From Cryptomeria japonica (lineage: Eukaryota > Streptophyta > Pinopsida > Cupressales > Cupressaceae): a stretch of 64,000 bases of DNA. The notes under the pieces are model-generated. The model saw only the letters and a list, made by a program, of their open reading frames with translations. It was not told where the DNA came from and ran no database searches. Shown here piece by piece: positions 43,282-53,437 of the stretch. Position 1 is the stretch's first letter. Each line of letters opens with the position of its first letter. The stretch is taken from the NCBI RefSeq assembly GCF_030272615.1, contig NC_081415.1, forward strand, positions 604,273,644 to 604,337,643, in the 5' to 3' direction. The translations under genes were made by a program, and so were the position numbers.

Positions 43282-46200
43282 ATGGCTTCTTCATCTGTTC
43301 CTAAATTCATTGTAAACCCTACTGTTGTCAAAGTTATTAAATGCCCTAGACCTATATTCCAATTAGTTCCTGAAATTGCCAAGAAAGATGATAATATTGG
43401 TGCATTTTCCCAAATCCCTAAAGGAGTAGTTTTTGCTGAAGACCCTAGAATGTATAAACATTGTCATATAGAGGAATTAGGTGATGAGGAAATTAAGAAT
43501 ATGTATAAATCTATAATTTGTGATGAATCCAAAAATATCAAACCTGAACACAAGATAGTAGAAACCCTAGGTTTCACTGAAATTCTCACTATCCAGGATT
43601 TTCCGAAGGATGTTATAAGGATAGTACTAAGTAGGGTACATGGTGCATTCTTCTAGTTGGACTCAATTCACACAATCACAAAAGAAGTAATAAAGGCTAT
43701 GACAGGGTTACCTTCCATCAGTAACACACCTGATAAAACAAAGAAGGTCTCAAATGACCTAGTGATTAACCTAACTGGTGCAACATCTGATAAGAGATCC
43801 TTAAGGGTAAATGATGTAATGGATATCAATGTCAGATTCATCAGTATGATCTTAGGCTACAACACCACATATGCAAATAGGTTAAACTCAGTCTCTAGCC
43901 TATGCATAAAGAGTGCCTATGACATGGTTAATGATAATGGAAAAATAGATGTGTGCAAATGGCTTAAAGATGAACTAATTGACAATTTGGGAAAGATAAA
44001 GAAAGACAAAAAGGGAACATTCAGATTTGGAAACCTACTTGTCTATCTAATGCTACACATAACCAAACAAGTACCTGGTATCGGTAACAAAAATATTGGT
44101 TTTGATATACCGGTAGGCAAACAGTTGTCAGATTTACTAAACAACATGGGAGAGAATAGAGAAAAGAACATAAGTGAGTATTTTCAGGCACTGAAGGCCC
44201 AGATGAAGACCAGAGTCAAATTGTCACAAGCAATTGTGAACAAGTATAAGGATGAAATCTATTTTGTTATAAAGAAGGATGAAATTTGGATGGAGGCAGT
44301 TATCCCAAGAACCATCTAGGTTATTGAAATGGGGTATGAAACTGATGACCACATAATAGAAACATATGCAAAAGCCCTCCTAGAAGCACCCAAGGAACCC
44401 AAAGAAGAGGTATTTGGCAGTGCTGAGACTATTAAAAAACAAATTCAATCAAATAAAAATGTTAAAAAGGTTGAAGCAACAGTTAGAAAATGATCCAGGC
44501 AAGCAAAAGTTATTAAGGAAGATGTACTTAAACAAACTGGTATTACTAAAGATGAGTTAGAAACACTTCAACTGGAAATTCACCTTTCACCGGTTGGAAC
44601 TTCTTCAGAAAGTGACATACCAGCTGCATTCAAAAGAGTTGTGAGAAAAAGGAAATCTTCACCGGTATCTTCACCATCTCCTAGAAGAACAAGACATAAA
44701 CAACATGCAGTAAGGCCCCCAGCAAAGAAATTAACTCTGAAGAAGAAAAAGGTGACTCCTAAGAAGAAGTCTATAGCTCCTATTGATAAATTACTAGATG
44801 AAATTACTGAGGATGGTAAATTGAAAAATATCAGCAAAATGTATAACACATTATTATATAATGACAATGATAAAGTAGAGAATAGTGTAATATTGCACTT
44901 AGATATTTTTAACAATTTTTTGATGCAATTTGTTGATGAAATACCAACAAATCTCTACAACAGACTTGAAGCTAGGAGAGTAGGTATTATTGAACTTGAT
45001 AAGAAAATAAAAATTGAAAAATAACTTGTTGTACATCCTGTCAACTCACCTGATGAGATAGATAAATTGATCTCAGAGGCTAACCGGTCAGTATTTTCAA
45101 CTACTCACCGACATGTAGCGCTAATGGCAGGGAGAGTGAATGAGGTAATAGAAGAAACAGCTAATGCATGGGACATATTCCTTGTAGAGAAGGAAAAGCA
45201 AGAAGAGTATCAAAGCCCTAAACCCATCAAGGTATATCAAAAGGATAAGGGAAAAGGTAAGGTTGATGGACCACCCAGCATAAAAATAATAAATAACTTA
45301 TCCCCACTGCCTCTAGATACTCCACCGGTAGTTACCACTGACAATCAACCGAATAGTGAGAGTATGGACATAGAACATGAGGATACAAATCCTGATTCTA
45401 AGGTGTTATATACAATGAACATTGACACTCAAAAAGTCAATATTGTGGTAGATAAGGATTCAACAAGGAAAACAGATATGGCAAATGAGCCACCGGCAAC
45501 AGATAGCACAGAGGGTAAATCGATAGGTGACAACACTGAGAAATAGGCAAAGCAATAGGCTCCCTCACAACAATAGGTTCATGTGGAGACAGTGCCACCA
45601 ACAATAGCTAAGCAATCCAAACCTTTGCTTAAAGAAATGCAAACACAAACTGACCTACCAGAGGTCACCACAAGCAAATAAATTGCTCCCACCGGCAGAA
45701 TACAAATTGTTGGTTTTTCCAATGCAGAATTCAAACCAACAAATGTGACAGAAGTTCTTTTGGATTCTATCAAGAAGATAACATAGTGTATCTGACAAGC
45801 ATACAAAGCTATCGATGATACAATTCCAATTTTGAAAATGATAGCACCCAAGTGTAATGTAGATAATAAAGATTCTTTGAATCAACTTGACACATTGTCT
45901 AAGTATATTACTGACAACATTGTGATAGTTGAACAAATAAATGAGGAAGCATTCAAGGAGAGACTAGAGAAGGAAAAACACAAATTCTTTGAAGAGGAGA
46001 TAAAGAAGTGCATGAGACAATTTGACACTCTTTTACCGACACTATGTAATACACTAAAAGAGTTTAAAAATTTGTATAGAGATATATGCAAAACAAACTT
46101 CTTGATAGTAGATATAGATAAGAAGATCAACAAGGTACAGGAAGAAATAAATCAACTAGCTGATAATTTCATTAATTCATCTGAACCATTATCAGTTTTT

Positions 46201-46509
46201 GAGCAGAAAATAACAGGTTTTGAGGAGGAACTTCTAAAGTTGGAAAGAGAAAAGGAAAGAATAAAAGGAAAGGCAAAAGATCTAAAATGGAGACCTAGTC
46301 CAAAATTGGACTACCTCGCCTCCTTAAGAAAAGAGATATCTAAGGATTTAATTCAAGGATAGAAAAAACCGGCACAACAAATGCAACACCTGACCGACAC
46401 AATTAAGAGGATAGAGGCTACATTAAAAGATAGCAAATGGTTCACTAAGAGCCTGAATCTGGTATTGGCAGACCTTTTTTAGATTGTAACCAACTGGTTA
46501 CAAGGATGA
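43282..46509 (+). pseudogene. ORF2 of element E (about 1,075 codons, uncharacterised)
   Basis: One frame from ATG 43282 to TGA 46507-46509. Layout: residues 1-345 conserved domain (IVNPTVVKVIKCPRPIF, GVVFAEDPRMYKHCHIEELG, RIVLSRVHGAFF, ITKEVIKAMTGLPS, ICLMLH-like YLMLHITK, FVIKKDEIWMEAV); 375-405 VFGSAETIKKQI; 450-500 basic linker (RKRKSSPVSSPSPRRTRHK, KKLTLKKKKVTPKKK); 495-630 helical segment (DKLLDEITEDGKLKNISKM, RLEARRVGIIELDKK, RHVALMAGRVNEVIEETANAWD); 650-800 acidic/variable; 815-860 TNVTEVLLDSIKKIT and AIDDTIPIL; 865-1070 coiled coil. About a dozen stops but no frameshift. No DSG, DDE, YVDD or RNase H motif. Charge pattern suggests nucleic-acid contact; function is unknown. Confidence 0.82.
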
Positions 46510-46731
46510 AGTTGGAAACCACACTCAATTGACACTTTGACAAACTTTGTCATTGATGCCAAAGGGGGAGTAGTGGTAATGAGAAAAATAATCATCAAAT
46601 GGATCATCAGCTTAGGGGGAGCACATATTTTTGGTACACAATTTTTGGTAAGACAATTCTAGCAGATTCTTTTTTATGACACTTTTTGGATTTTTCTCAT
46701 GAGTGTTGCCATCAATGCCAAAGGGGGAGAT
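46510..46731 (+). other. 3' leader and polypurine tracts of element E
   Basis: CATTGATGCCAAAGGGGGAG at 46551-46570, a TTAGGGGGAGC block near 46613, and the LTR-adjacent AAAGGGGGAGA at 46720-46730 preceded by CATCAATGCC. The last is the PPT by position. Confidence 0.85.
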
Positions 46732-47519
46732 TGTTGGCAAATGCACACTCTAATGAGATATTGTAGGTGATTGAAGGTTTTGTCATTGATGGAACCTTTC
46801 AATCCTATGACACTGACAAGACAATTTACCAGCACCAGCAATGATAAACTCTACATCGACACATAAAACATTGACAGTGAAAGGAAGTATACCAGCACCT
46901 AGGCCGACAAGAATTTTGTTTATAATATATTTTGTAATTAATTATAAAATCATTATAAGCCGACTTGGCAAGTTGTAAAATGACTCATATATGTATGAGA
47001 TCATTATAGAACATTTTGTAAGGAATTATATAGGTGAAATAAGGTAGACCTATTAGGCGAATTATAGGTTAAGGGTTTATGTATGAAGTAGAGCTAAAAC
47101 CGGTACTGGATCTGGTATAGTAGATGCTATTTTGAAGTAGTAAAAGACATTGGATTTGCATAATATATTTTGTAAGTCAGTGAGACTTCCCATTTTTTAA
47201 TTGAGCAGTGAGCTCTAGGCACTTGGCCTTCCTGCATGTGCAAGCCCCTATTGTAGTAGTAATATTCTCTTATTGGCCAGTAAGTGAATATTGTGGGTCA
47301 CAAATCCCATCGAGGTTTTCCCACACTGGGTTTCCTCATTAAACTATTGTGTTATGGTGTTCTTTTCATGTGGTTGATGTTATCTCTATTTATTGCATTA
47401 CTTTTTGCTTACCGGTATACAATACTGATATGCTTTACATGTTTTAAGTTAAGAAAATTATCAAACCAGGTTAGATACTGATTCACCCCCACCTCTTAGT
47501 ATCTTTGGGAATCCTAACA
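46732..47519 (+). repeat. 3' LTR of element E
   Basis: TGTTGGCAAATGCACAC...CTAACA, 788 bases. Compared with the 5' LTR the differences are mostly C/T and G/A. TATA palindrome at 46984-46999, hairpin CCTGCATGTGCAAG at 47231-47244. Confidence 0.93.
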
Positions 47520-47765
47520 AGTAAATATTGTAGGTCACAAATCCCACCGAGGTTTTTCCCCTATCGGGTTTCCTCACCAAAAATATTTGTGTTATGGTGT
47601 GCATTGGTGCTTATAGTTTTTTTTCTATTTATTGCATTATTACTTGTTTATCAGTATATTAATTTGGTTTATAAAGTTGCAAACATGTTTAAATATTTTT
47701 TTTACCATTTAGACACTGATTCACCCCCCCTCTTAGTGTGTTTGGGACTGATCAAGTATCTAACA
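47520..47765 (+). repeat. 3' LTR of element D, second part
   Basis: It resumes with the duplicated AGTAAA and the GTAGGTCACAAATCCCAC hairpin and ends ATCTAACA at 47765, like the D 5' LTR end. CATCT (47766-47770) follows as the right target duplication of D. Confidence 0.9.
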
Positions 47766-48553
47766 CATCTCTGGTCTGCATACTTCTAGTTATAATTTCC
47801 CACCTAAACATGACTTTGAACTTTGGTGTGCTAGGGTTTCCACCATACACTGATTTTGCATCAAATATCTTCTCTGATCATAGTGACATATCATATCCAA
47901 TAAGATCTCATCTCCTTGATTGATGATCTACAACTCATAAATCAACATCACCATTATCTTTACCTTTCAACGCATGTATTCTATTTTTAGTTATCTATAG
48001 CATCATTTTTGGCTTTGTGTCTTCTCAATGACTGTGCATGATGAAATTTACTTCACCCACTTCAATCTCCTAGACCATTCTGTCCTGGATCTCTTCTATT
48101 CACTTGATCTCTAGCTGCAAACTTATGCCATCATCCCTTGAGCTTCACAGTCACCATTAAATGTTGGACCAATCACCAATAACCTCATCGACACACTACA
48201 CAGACCTATGCATGCATGCCACTTCAACTCCATGTGTCATCTCTATTGGTATACACCTCAACTTTGTCTTCTATGTTGGTTCGGACAGGATCACCAACTA
48301 GACACTGCATCAGTACAACTCACCCTAATGGAATGACCTAAACTTATCGGTACATCTCACCTTACCGATTAACAATAGCCAATTATCCTTCATGTCTTTT
48401 CCTTCTTTGTCTTGTCGGTGAATCACATTTGCCTAGTCATCAAGCATATTAGTTCTCAGTAGTTATCTAAGGTGACTTACCATGTGCTTCTTCATCAAAT
48501 TGAGAGCACTTCACTTTTGTCTCTCAGTTCACTTAGTTGCATGTCGGTAACCT
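47766..48553 (-). repeat. LTR J, second part (minus strand)
   Basis: The continuation of the sequence interrupted at 28043, restarting with the CATCT duplication. About 790 bases follow without any gene. Element G abuts at 48554 before J's own start is reached, so J's total length (at least 1.7 kb) and internal region are unknown. Confidence 0.5.
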
Positions 48554-49638
48554 TGTTTACTAGTTGGGACCGATAGACTTATAAAGCACTGAGGGGGGGG
48601 GGGTGTTGAATCAGTGACAACAAAAACAATACCACTTTAAACATAGACTGGGAAAGATACTTAACCAGTTTACCTAATACTATGCATGCAATCCAAAATG
48701 ATATTAAAGCATCAACAATAAGTAAAACATCCAAAAACACAAGAGTTTATACATGGAAAACCCAACAAGGAAAAAACATGGTGAGATGGGACTCACAAGT
48801 TAACTATCTGTAGAAATAGGTAACTAGTCGGCTAAGGTCTACAAAAGTACTCTGCTAGGAGTGAATCTTGTTAAAGATCATAAATCTCTGTTAGGAGCTA
48901 TATCTTATTAAAGGTAGTACCCTATTAGGAGTAACCTTGGTAGAGGATTTCAAATCCAAACTAATGCATCACCTTGTTAGAGCTTACCTGATTAGGGTAT
49001 TTGACTGTTGTAGTGATTGGAAAACAATAGGTGGTGTGATCTAGAAGTAGCACAACTTGCTTGAATAGATACTCCTCTTCTCACTCAATACTACATCACC
49101 AACATACACTGCAATGCCTTCAACAACTTAACACTTTTATCTCGCATCATAAAAAATATAGTTCATCATAATGTCATTATATAGACATTAGATTTCATGT
49201 TGGCTTAGGTTTCATATCATAATTTCCTAGGTGCAGTGTATCTGGACAATCTAACATAGCTCATCACAGATTGCCGCCAAATCTATTGGCTAGGGATAAC
49301 TCATTAGACAATCAGTGAAACCAGTTGGAACACCGATACTACTTAAGAGTTAACCTCTTCCAACTCATAGACTGATTATCCTCCTTTTTCTTCTTTGATG
49401 GTCTATTCTGAGTCTCCATGTTGGTGTCGAGCCATTCCTGTATATACCAGTTTAGACACCCTCTAAACCATTTGAACTTAACTATACATATAATAACGGT
49501 TTTGCAATACAAAGACTTAGGATTAATACTAGTTTGTCTTAACTAAGATGACTATGACAATGTGAACATATGTGTGTATACATGCGCCATCAATGACAAC
49601 ACATGAATTCATCCATTACAATCTTCATCAAGCCAACA
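48554..49638 (-). repeat. LTR of element G (3' LTR, minus strand)
   Basis: On the minus strand it reads TGTTGGCTTGATGAAG at its start (49638) and ends CTAGTAAACA (48554), 1085 bases. GCACTGAGGGGGGGGGG near 48590 is the complement of the C-run signature near LTR ends. A region at 48850-49000 repeats TTAGGAG, TTAAAGG and TTAGAGC words. The second LTR of G is not in the window. Confidence 0.65.
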
Positions 49639-51767
49639 ATCTCCCCCTTTGGCATTGATGGCAACACTTAGAAAATTTAACAACTTTACAACTAAGTGTG
49701 CTTACAAAAAAATTGTACAAACATATTTCTACTCCCCCTTACCAATACATACAAAATTATATAACATGTACATATTTCTACTCCCTCTTTGACAACAATA
49801 CAAAATTGAAAAGTAAAATACACATATATTATAGCAAAATTTGTATAAAAAAGGTACATATACAAAAATGTAAGAGTCTTTATCAAGGAGTGTTCACTGT
49901 AACTTTCAAGAAAATATCACTAAAAGTGATCTTAATCTGTGAAAAATCATTTTCCCACATTTGCAATAAGGTTTCAGTGATCTCAATGGCTGTCATAACT
50001 TCTGCAGTGAATTCTTCCATCACATCTACTATTCTCATTTATGGTGTAGCCAAAACCGCTTCTACATCTTTGTATGCCCTTTGTAAGATGTCCACTTTGG
50101 GTCTTAACTAGTTCTTTAGCTCTTTTAAGAATCAGAGTCACTTACCCTATTCATAATCATAGACATCTAACTGATTTTGCAAATCATCAACTAATTTGCC
50201 AAATACTAAGGATAGATGTTGTAAAGGTATGTAGGCAGTACATATATTTTCCAATTCCTATTCTGTCTCTTCTCGCCTCTTAATCAAACCGATATAGAAA
50301 AATAAAACGTTACATGTATAGGCTAGTATACTTCCTCCTATTTCAATAGCAGTCCTCAAAAGATATTTATTCAGAGATAAAGCAACCTTCCCTGTATCAA
50401 TATCTTTCATTATTTGCTCTCCTCTCTTCCTTCTGTAATTATTCTTAGCTAAAGTCCAATCAAATTCTTCAAGGGACTTCAGTTGGTCAGATGCATCAGC
50501 AACCAACTGGCCAAGCTTTCCAATAGGAGTTGACAAATTTCAAATGTCAGTCTCTGGTAGAAGACTAGACAGAATCTCAATGATAATTTGAATTGTTTCT
50601 GCTTCCTTCCTCTACTCTTTCAATCTTTTCTTCTGATCTCTAGATCGCATCACTATTGCAATCTCCATGAGTTTAGATGCACTCATATTATTTATATCTA
50701 TAGGCCCTTTTATGCCTATTGAGTCATCCTCATCATCAATTTTCTACCTAGCAATTGCTTTTTACTTTTCATCTACTATCTTCTCCTTTGTTTTCTCTTT
50801 CTCTTCCTTCTTTTTTTGTTTAGATGCCTTCACTTCAACCTCTTTCTCAGGTTTCTCTTTCTCTTTTTCTGCCTTTTTGTGTTTCTCCTGAGTGACCATT
50901 GTAATCGGTGGCAATTGATTTTCTACTTGGTGTTCTTTTTTGGTGGAGGTTGAATATCCACACCAGGTTGAATTACTGGTGCTTCAAATTATTTTTCCTA
51001 TGTAATAGTAATGACTGATGGCTATAATGGTTGCATAACTGGTTCAATGATATTACCAAATAAATAAATGGTGTTTTGAATATCATCTACAAAGATAACT
51101 GGTAGAGAAGTAGTGTCATCCTTATGCTTAATAGGATAGACAATATTTGGTGCAATAATTTCTTTTTCATTTAACTTCGGTTGTGCTCCAGTCTCTGTTT
51201 GATCAGTTTTATGAGACTTTATTTACTCATGCATCCTTTGAATATTTCTGGCTATCTTATGAGTTTCAACTTTAATAGATTGCACCTCCATTCATTAACA
51301 CCAATATTCTTGCCTTAAAATGAAATTGTCCTTTGAAATTATCAAGCAATGCTAATAATTCATCTCTAGATAATTCATAAAAATATTGAATGAAAATACT
51401 ATCAATTATTTCTTGATCTTGTTCAATAGCCACTTCCCACTTATTTGCAAGAAGAGAATACAAAGAATTAGAAATATCATCTTTAAGATCCTAAGGCAAT
51501 CGATTGTATTGACATAAATAGTTGATTACCTTTTGAACAGTTTGTTCCTTCTGATCATCATCAAATTAATCAAAACATTCTTTCACATTATCAAACTGAT
51601 TCCTCCCTAATGTTTTTATAGTTCTCTCAAAATCAGTCATAGGTTTGTAAGATAAAGCATTAATAGGAATACCCTATTGTGAGGTATCTTCTACTAGTTT
51701 GGCTTTCTTACCAGTTGCTTGCATCTTCTTTGGTTTCTCTTCAGTATCGGTATCATCAGACTCTTCT
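49639..51767 (-). pseudogene. Element G internal 3' region: ORF2-like protein, divergent from D/E/I
   Basis: The PPT complement is at 49640-49650, with further purine tracts (complement) at 49731-49740 and 49791-49800. On the minus strand a broken frame runs from 51767: KPKKMQATGKKAKLV, MTDFERTIKTLGRNQF, LANKWEVAIEQDQEIIDS, then frameshifts. A Lys/Glu-rich charged stretch follows (KHKKAEKEKEKPEKEVEVKA, about 50800). Then come LSTPIGKLGQLVADASDQLKSL, IMKDIDTGKVALSLNKYL and a C-terminal TLLQMWENDFSQIKITFSDI. The layout (basic linker, helices, charged repeat, coiled coil, then PPT) is like ORF2 of D/E/I, but the sequences barely align. No pol motif is seen. Its 5' half lies beyond the inserted element F and is not recovered. 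Confidence 0.5.
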
Positions 51768-53105
51768 TGAAGAATAAGTATCCAGTCAACTACTAAGAGA
51801 GGGGGGGGTGAATCAGTAGATAGAAAAACTAATAGAAACTTCAGCAATTTCAAAAATCAACCTCTCAAAGTAAATTCAGAACTAACAATGTAATACCTCT
51901 GTCAAGATAAAAACTCATAAGATAAATTGGTTGACTGTTACAGCAAATTAATAGTAAACAACTTCTTCATATCTCAATGTTTCTGATTATCATGACTTAT
52001 CAAAATTGTTAAGTAGTTATGTAAATCAACCATGAAAATATAACCATAAAAATATTCACCACTTGACACAAATATTTTTGACGTGGAAACCAAAATAGGT
52101 AAAAACCACAGTGAGATGAGACTCACAAGATAACTATCTGAACTCTTCTGAAGTTTTCCCTGTTAGGAGCCTATTATGTTAAAGCTTTAAAAAAAATCGT
52201 GTTAAGAACTGATCCTGTTAGGGATCGCCCAGTTAAGGGATTGACTACAAATGCCTTGTTAGAAGAAATACCCTGTAAGGAGTAACCTCAGTGGATCACC
52301 TTGTTAGAGGATTTGAATAACACCAATCTTGTTAGAGCTTACCTGGTTAGGTGATTTCAATTCTGCTGTAATTTTTAGAAAACAATAGGAGTTTGTTGAT
52401 CTGTCTAAATAGCACTACACTTGCTTCATCAGATCCATTTCATGCTCCTATCTGCCTTTACTCAAACTAGAGATACATCATCCCATTCGGAAACCACACA
52501 CTCAAGTGATCTGTGCTCACTCTCTTGCCAACTCATTAAACTTAAAAACTTCATCAACCTTATAAACAAATCAATCAGGTTGGTAACATAAGAAAAACCT
52601 AATTCTAATAGAGATTACAAATAGATCAGTTCAAGTATGACCATTGGATTACATATCAATCTCTTTACATCAATCAATAAAACCATGATCTCTCCTTGAT
52701 CACCGCTTCATAGAACTTAGTAACTCATCACACACTTTGCATTAGATGCAATACATTTGCCCATTCCCTAGATAAAAACTATTACAACAACTCACCAAAA
52801 TTTCTTGGAATTGTCTTCATACATTAATCATATGTGTCATAATCATTATCACTCATCATCAGATAATAAACCAATATAACTAATTCACCAAACTTAATCG
52901 ATTAGGGTCTATTAAAAACAATAGGTAGGGTTTACTGGTTACAATAATAGATAAGGTTTACACTGGTTACTGGTTCACTCCAAAAATTCTTCTTGCTGGT
53001 TACAATAATAATTTTAGAACAATATCAACAATATCATTATTGGTTTAATTGATATCAATGACAACATAACATGTCATTAATGCAATCTTCATGCAAATGC
53101 CAACA
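51768..53105 (-). repeat. Left LTR of element F (3' LTR)
   Basis: 1338 bases; TGTTGGCATTTGC at its minus-strand start and TTCTTCA at its end. It matches the right LTR from 57678 to 58452. A region at 52164-52356 repeats TTAGGAG/TTAGAGG-type words about ten times in 190 bases. It is non-coding. Confidence 0.85.
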
Positions 53106-53437
53106 ATCTCCCCCTTTGGCATTGATGACAATACAAATATCAATACCATTGATTGTTGTGTGATTGAGAATAGGAATCCTAGTTTACATTACCAAGTATT
53201 CACCATGCTCTCCATGTCTTCAGCTTGTTGCTGGTTCTCCTTTCCATATTCACATAATTCTTCTCCCCCTTTGACAACAATGCCAAATTGAAAGTAAACC
53301 ATTTAATGTCAAATTTCATTGTGCATCATCAACATTCTATAACTTGATGCTCCCCCTATGGAATAAATCCACTTCTACATCAATCTTTCTATAAAATTTT
53401 GCAAGTAGCTCCAGGACTGATGTAATCTACATCATAC
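53106..53437 (-). other. 3' leader and polypurine tracts of element F
   Basis: The LTR-adjacent complement AAAGGGGGAGA (53106-53116), a second AAAGGGGGAGA complement at 53262-53272 and a third GGGGGAGC complement near 53351. No gene. Confidence 0.8.

Larger units (their letters stand above)
41032..47519 (+). mobile_element. Element E: pol-less two-ORF copia-type LTR element, nested in the D 3' LTR
   Basis: A compact complete element of 6488 bases: LTR 41032-41821, PBS 41824, ORF1 41893-42975, ORF2 43282-46509, PPT 46720-46730, LTR 46732-47519. AGTAAA occurs on both sides (41026-41031 and 47520-47525), so the target duplication is intact. The D LTR reads on across the site. No retroviral enzyme motif was found in any frame between the LTRs. 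ORF1 and ORF2 each keep a single frame with only point-mutation stops, making E the best template for the family's gene layout. Confidence 0.93.
28044..47765 (+). mobile_element. Element D: pol-less two-ORF copia-type LTR element, with I and E nested inside
   Basis: It starts TGTTGGCATTATACAC and ends CTAACA. The perfect 5-base duplication CATCT lies at 28039-28043 and 47766-47770. The 5' LTR is 855 bases. The 3' LTR is 617 + 240 bases, split by E. Between them are a tRNA-Met-type PBS, ORF1 (coiled coil plus knuckles), ORF2, a 3' leader and a PPT. With I (31910-38313) and E (41032-47519) set aside, D is about 6.8 kb. There is no protease, integrase, RT or RNase H motif anywhere in it. It is a non-autonomous element whose replication enzymes must come from elsewhere, presumably copia relatives with similar LTRs. 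Confidence 0.9.
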
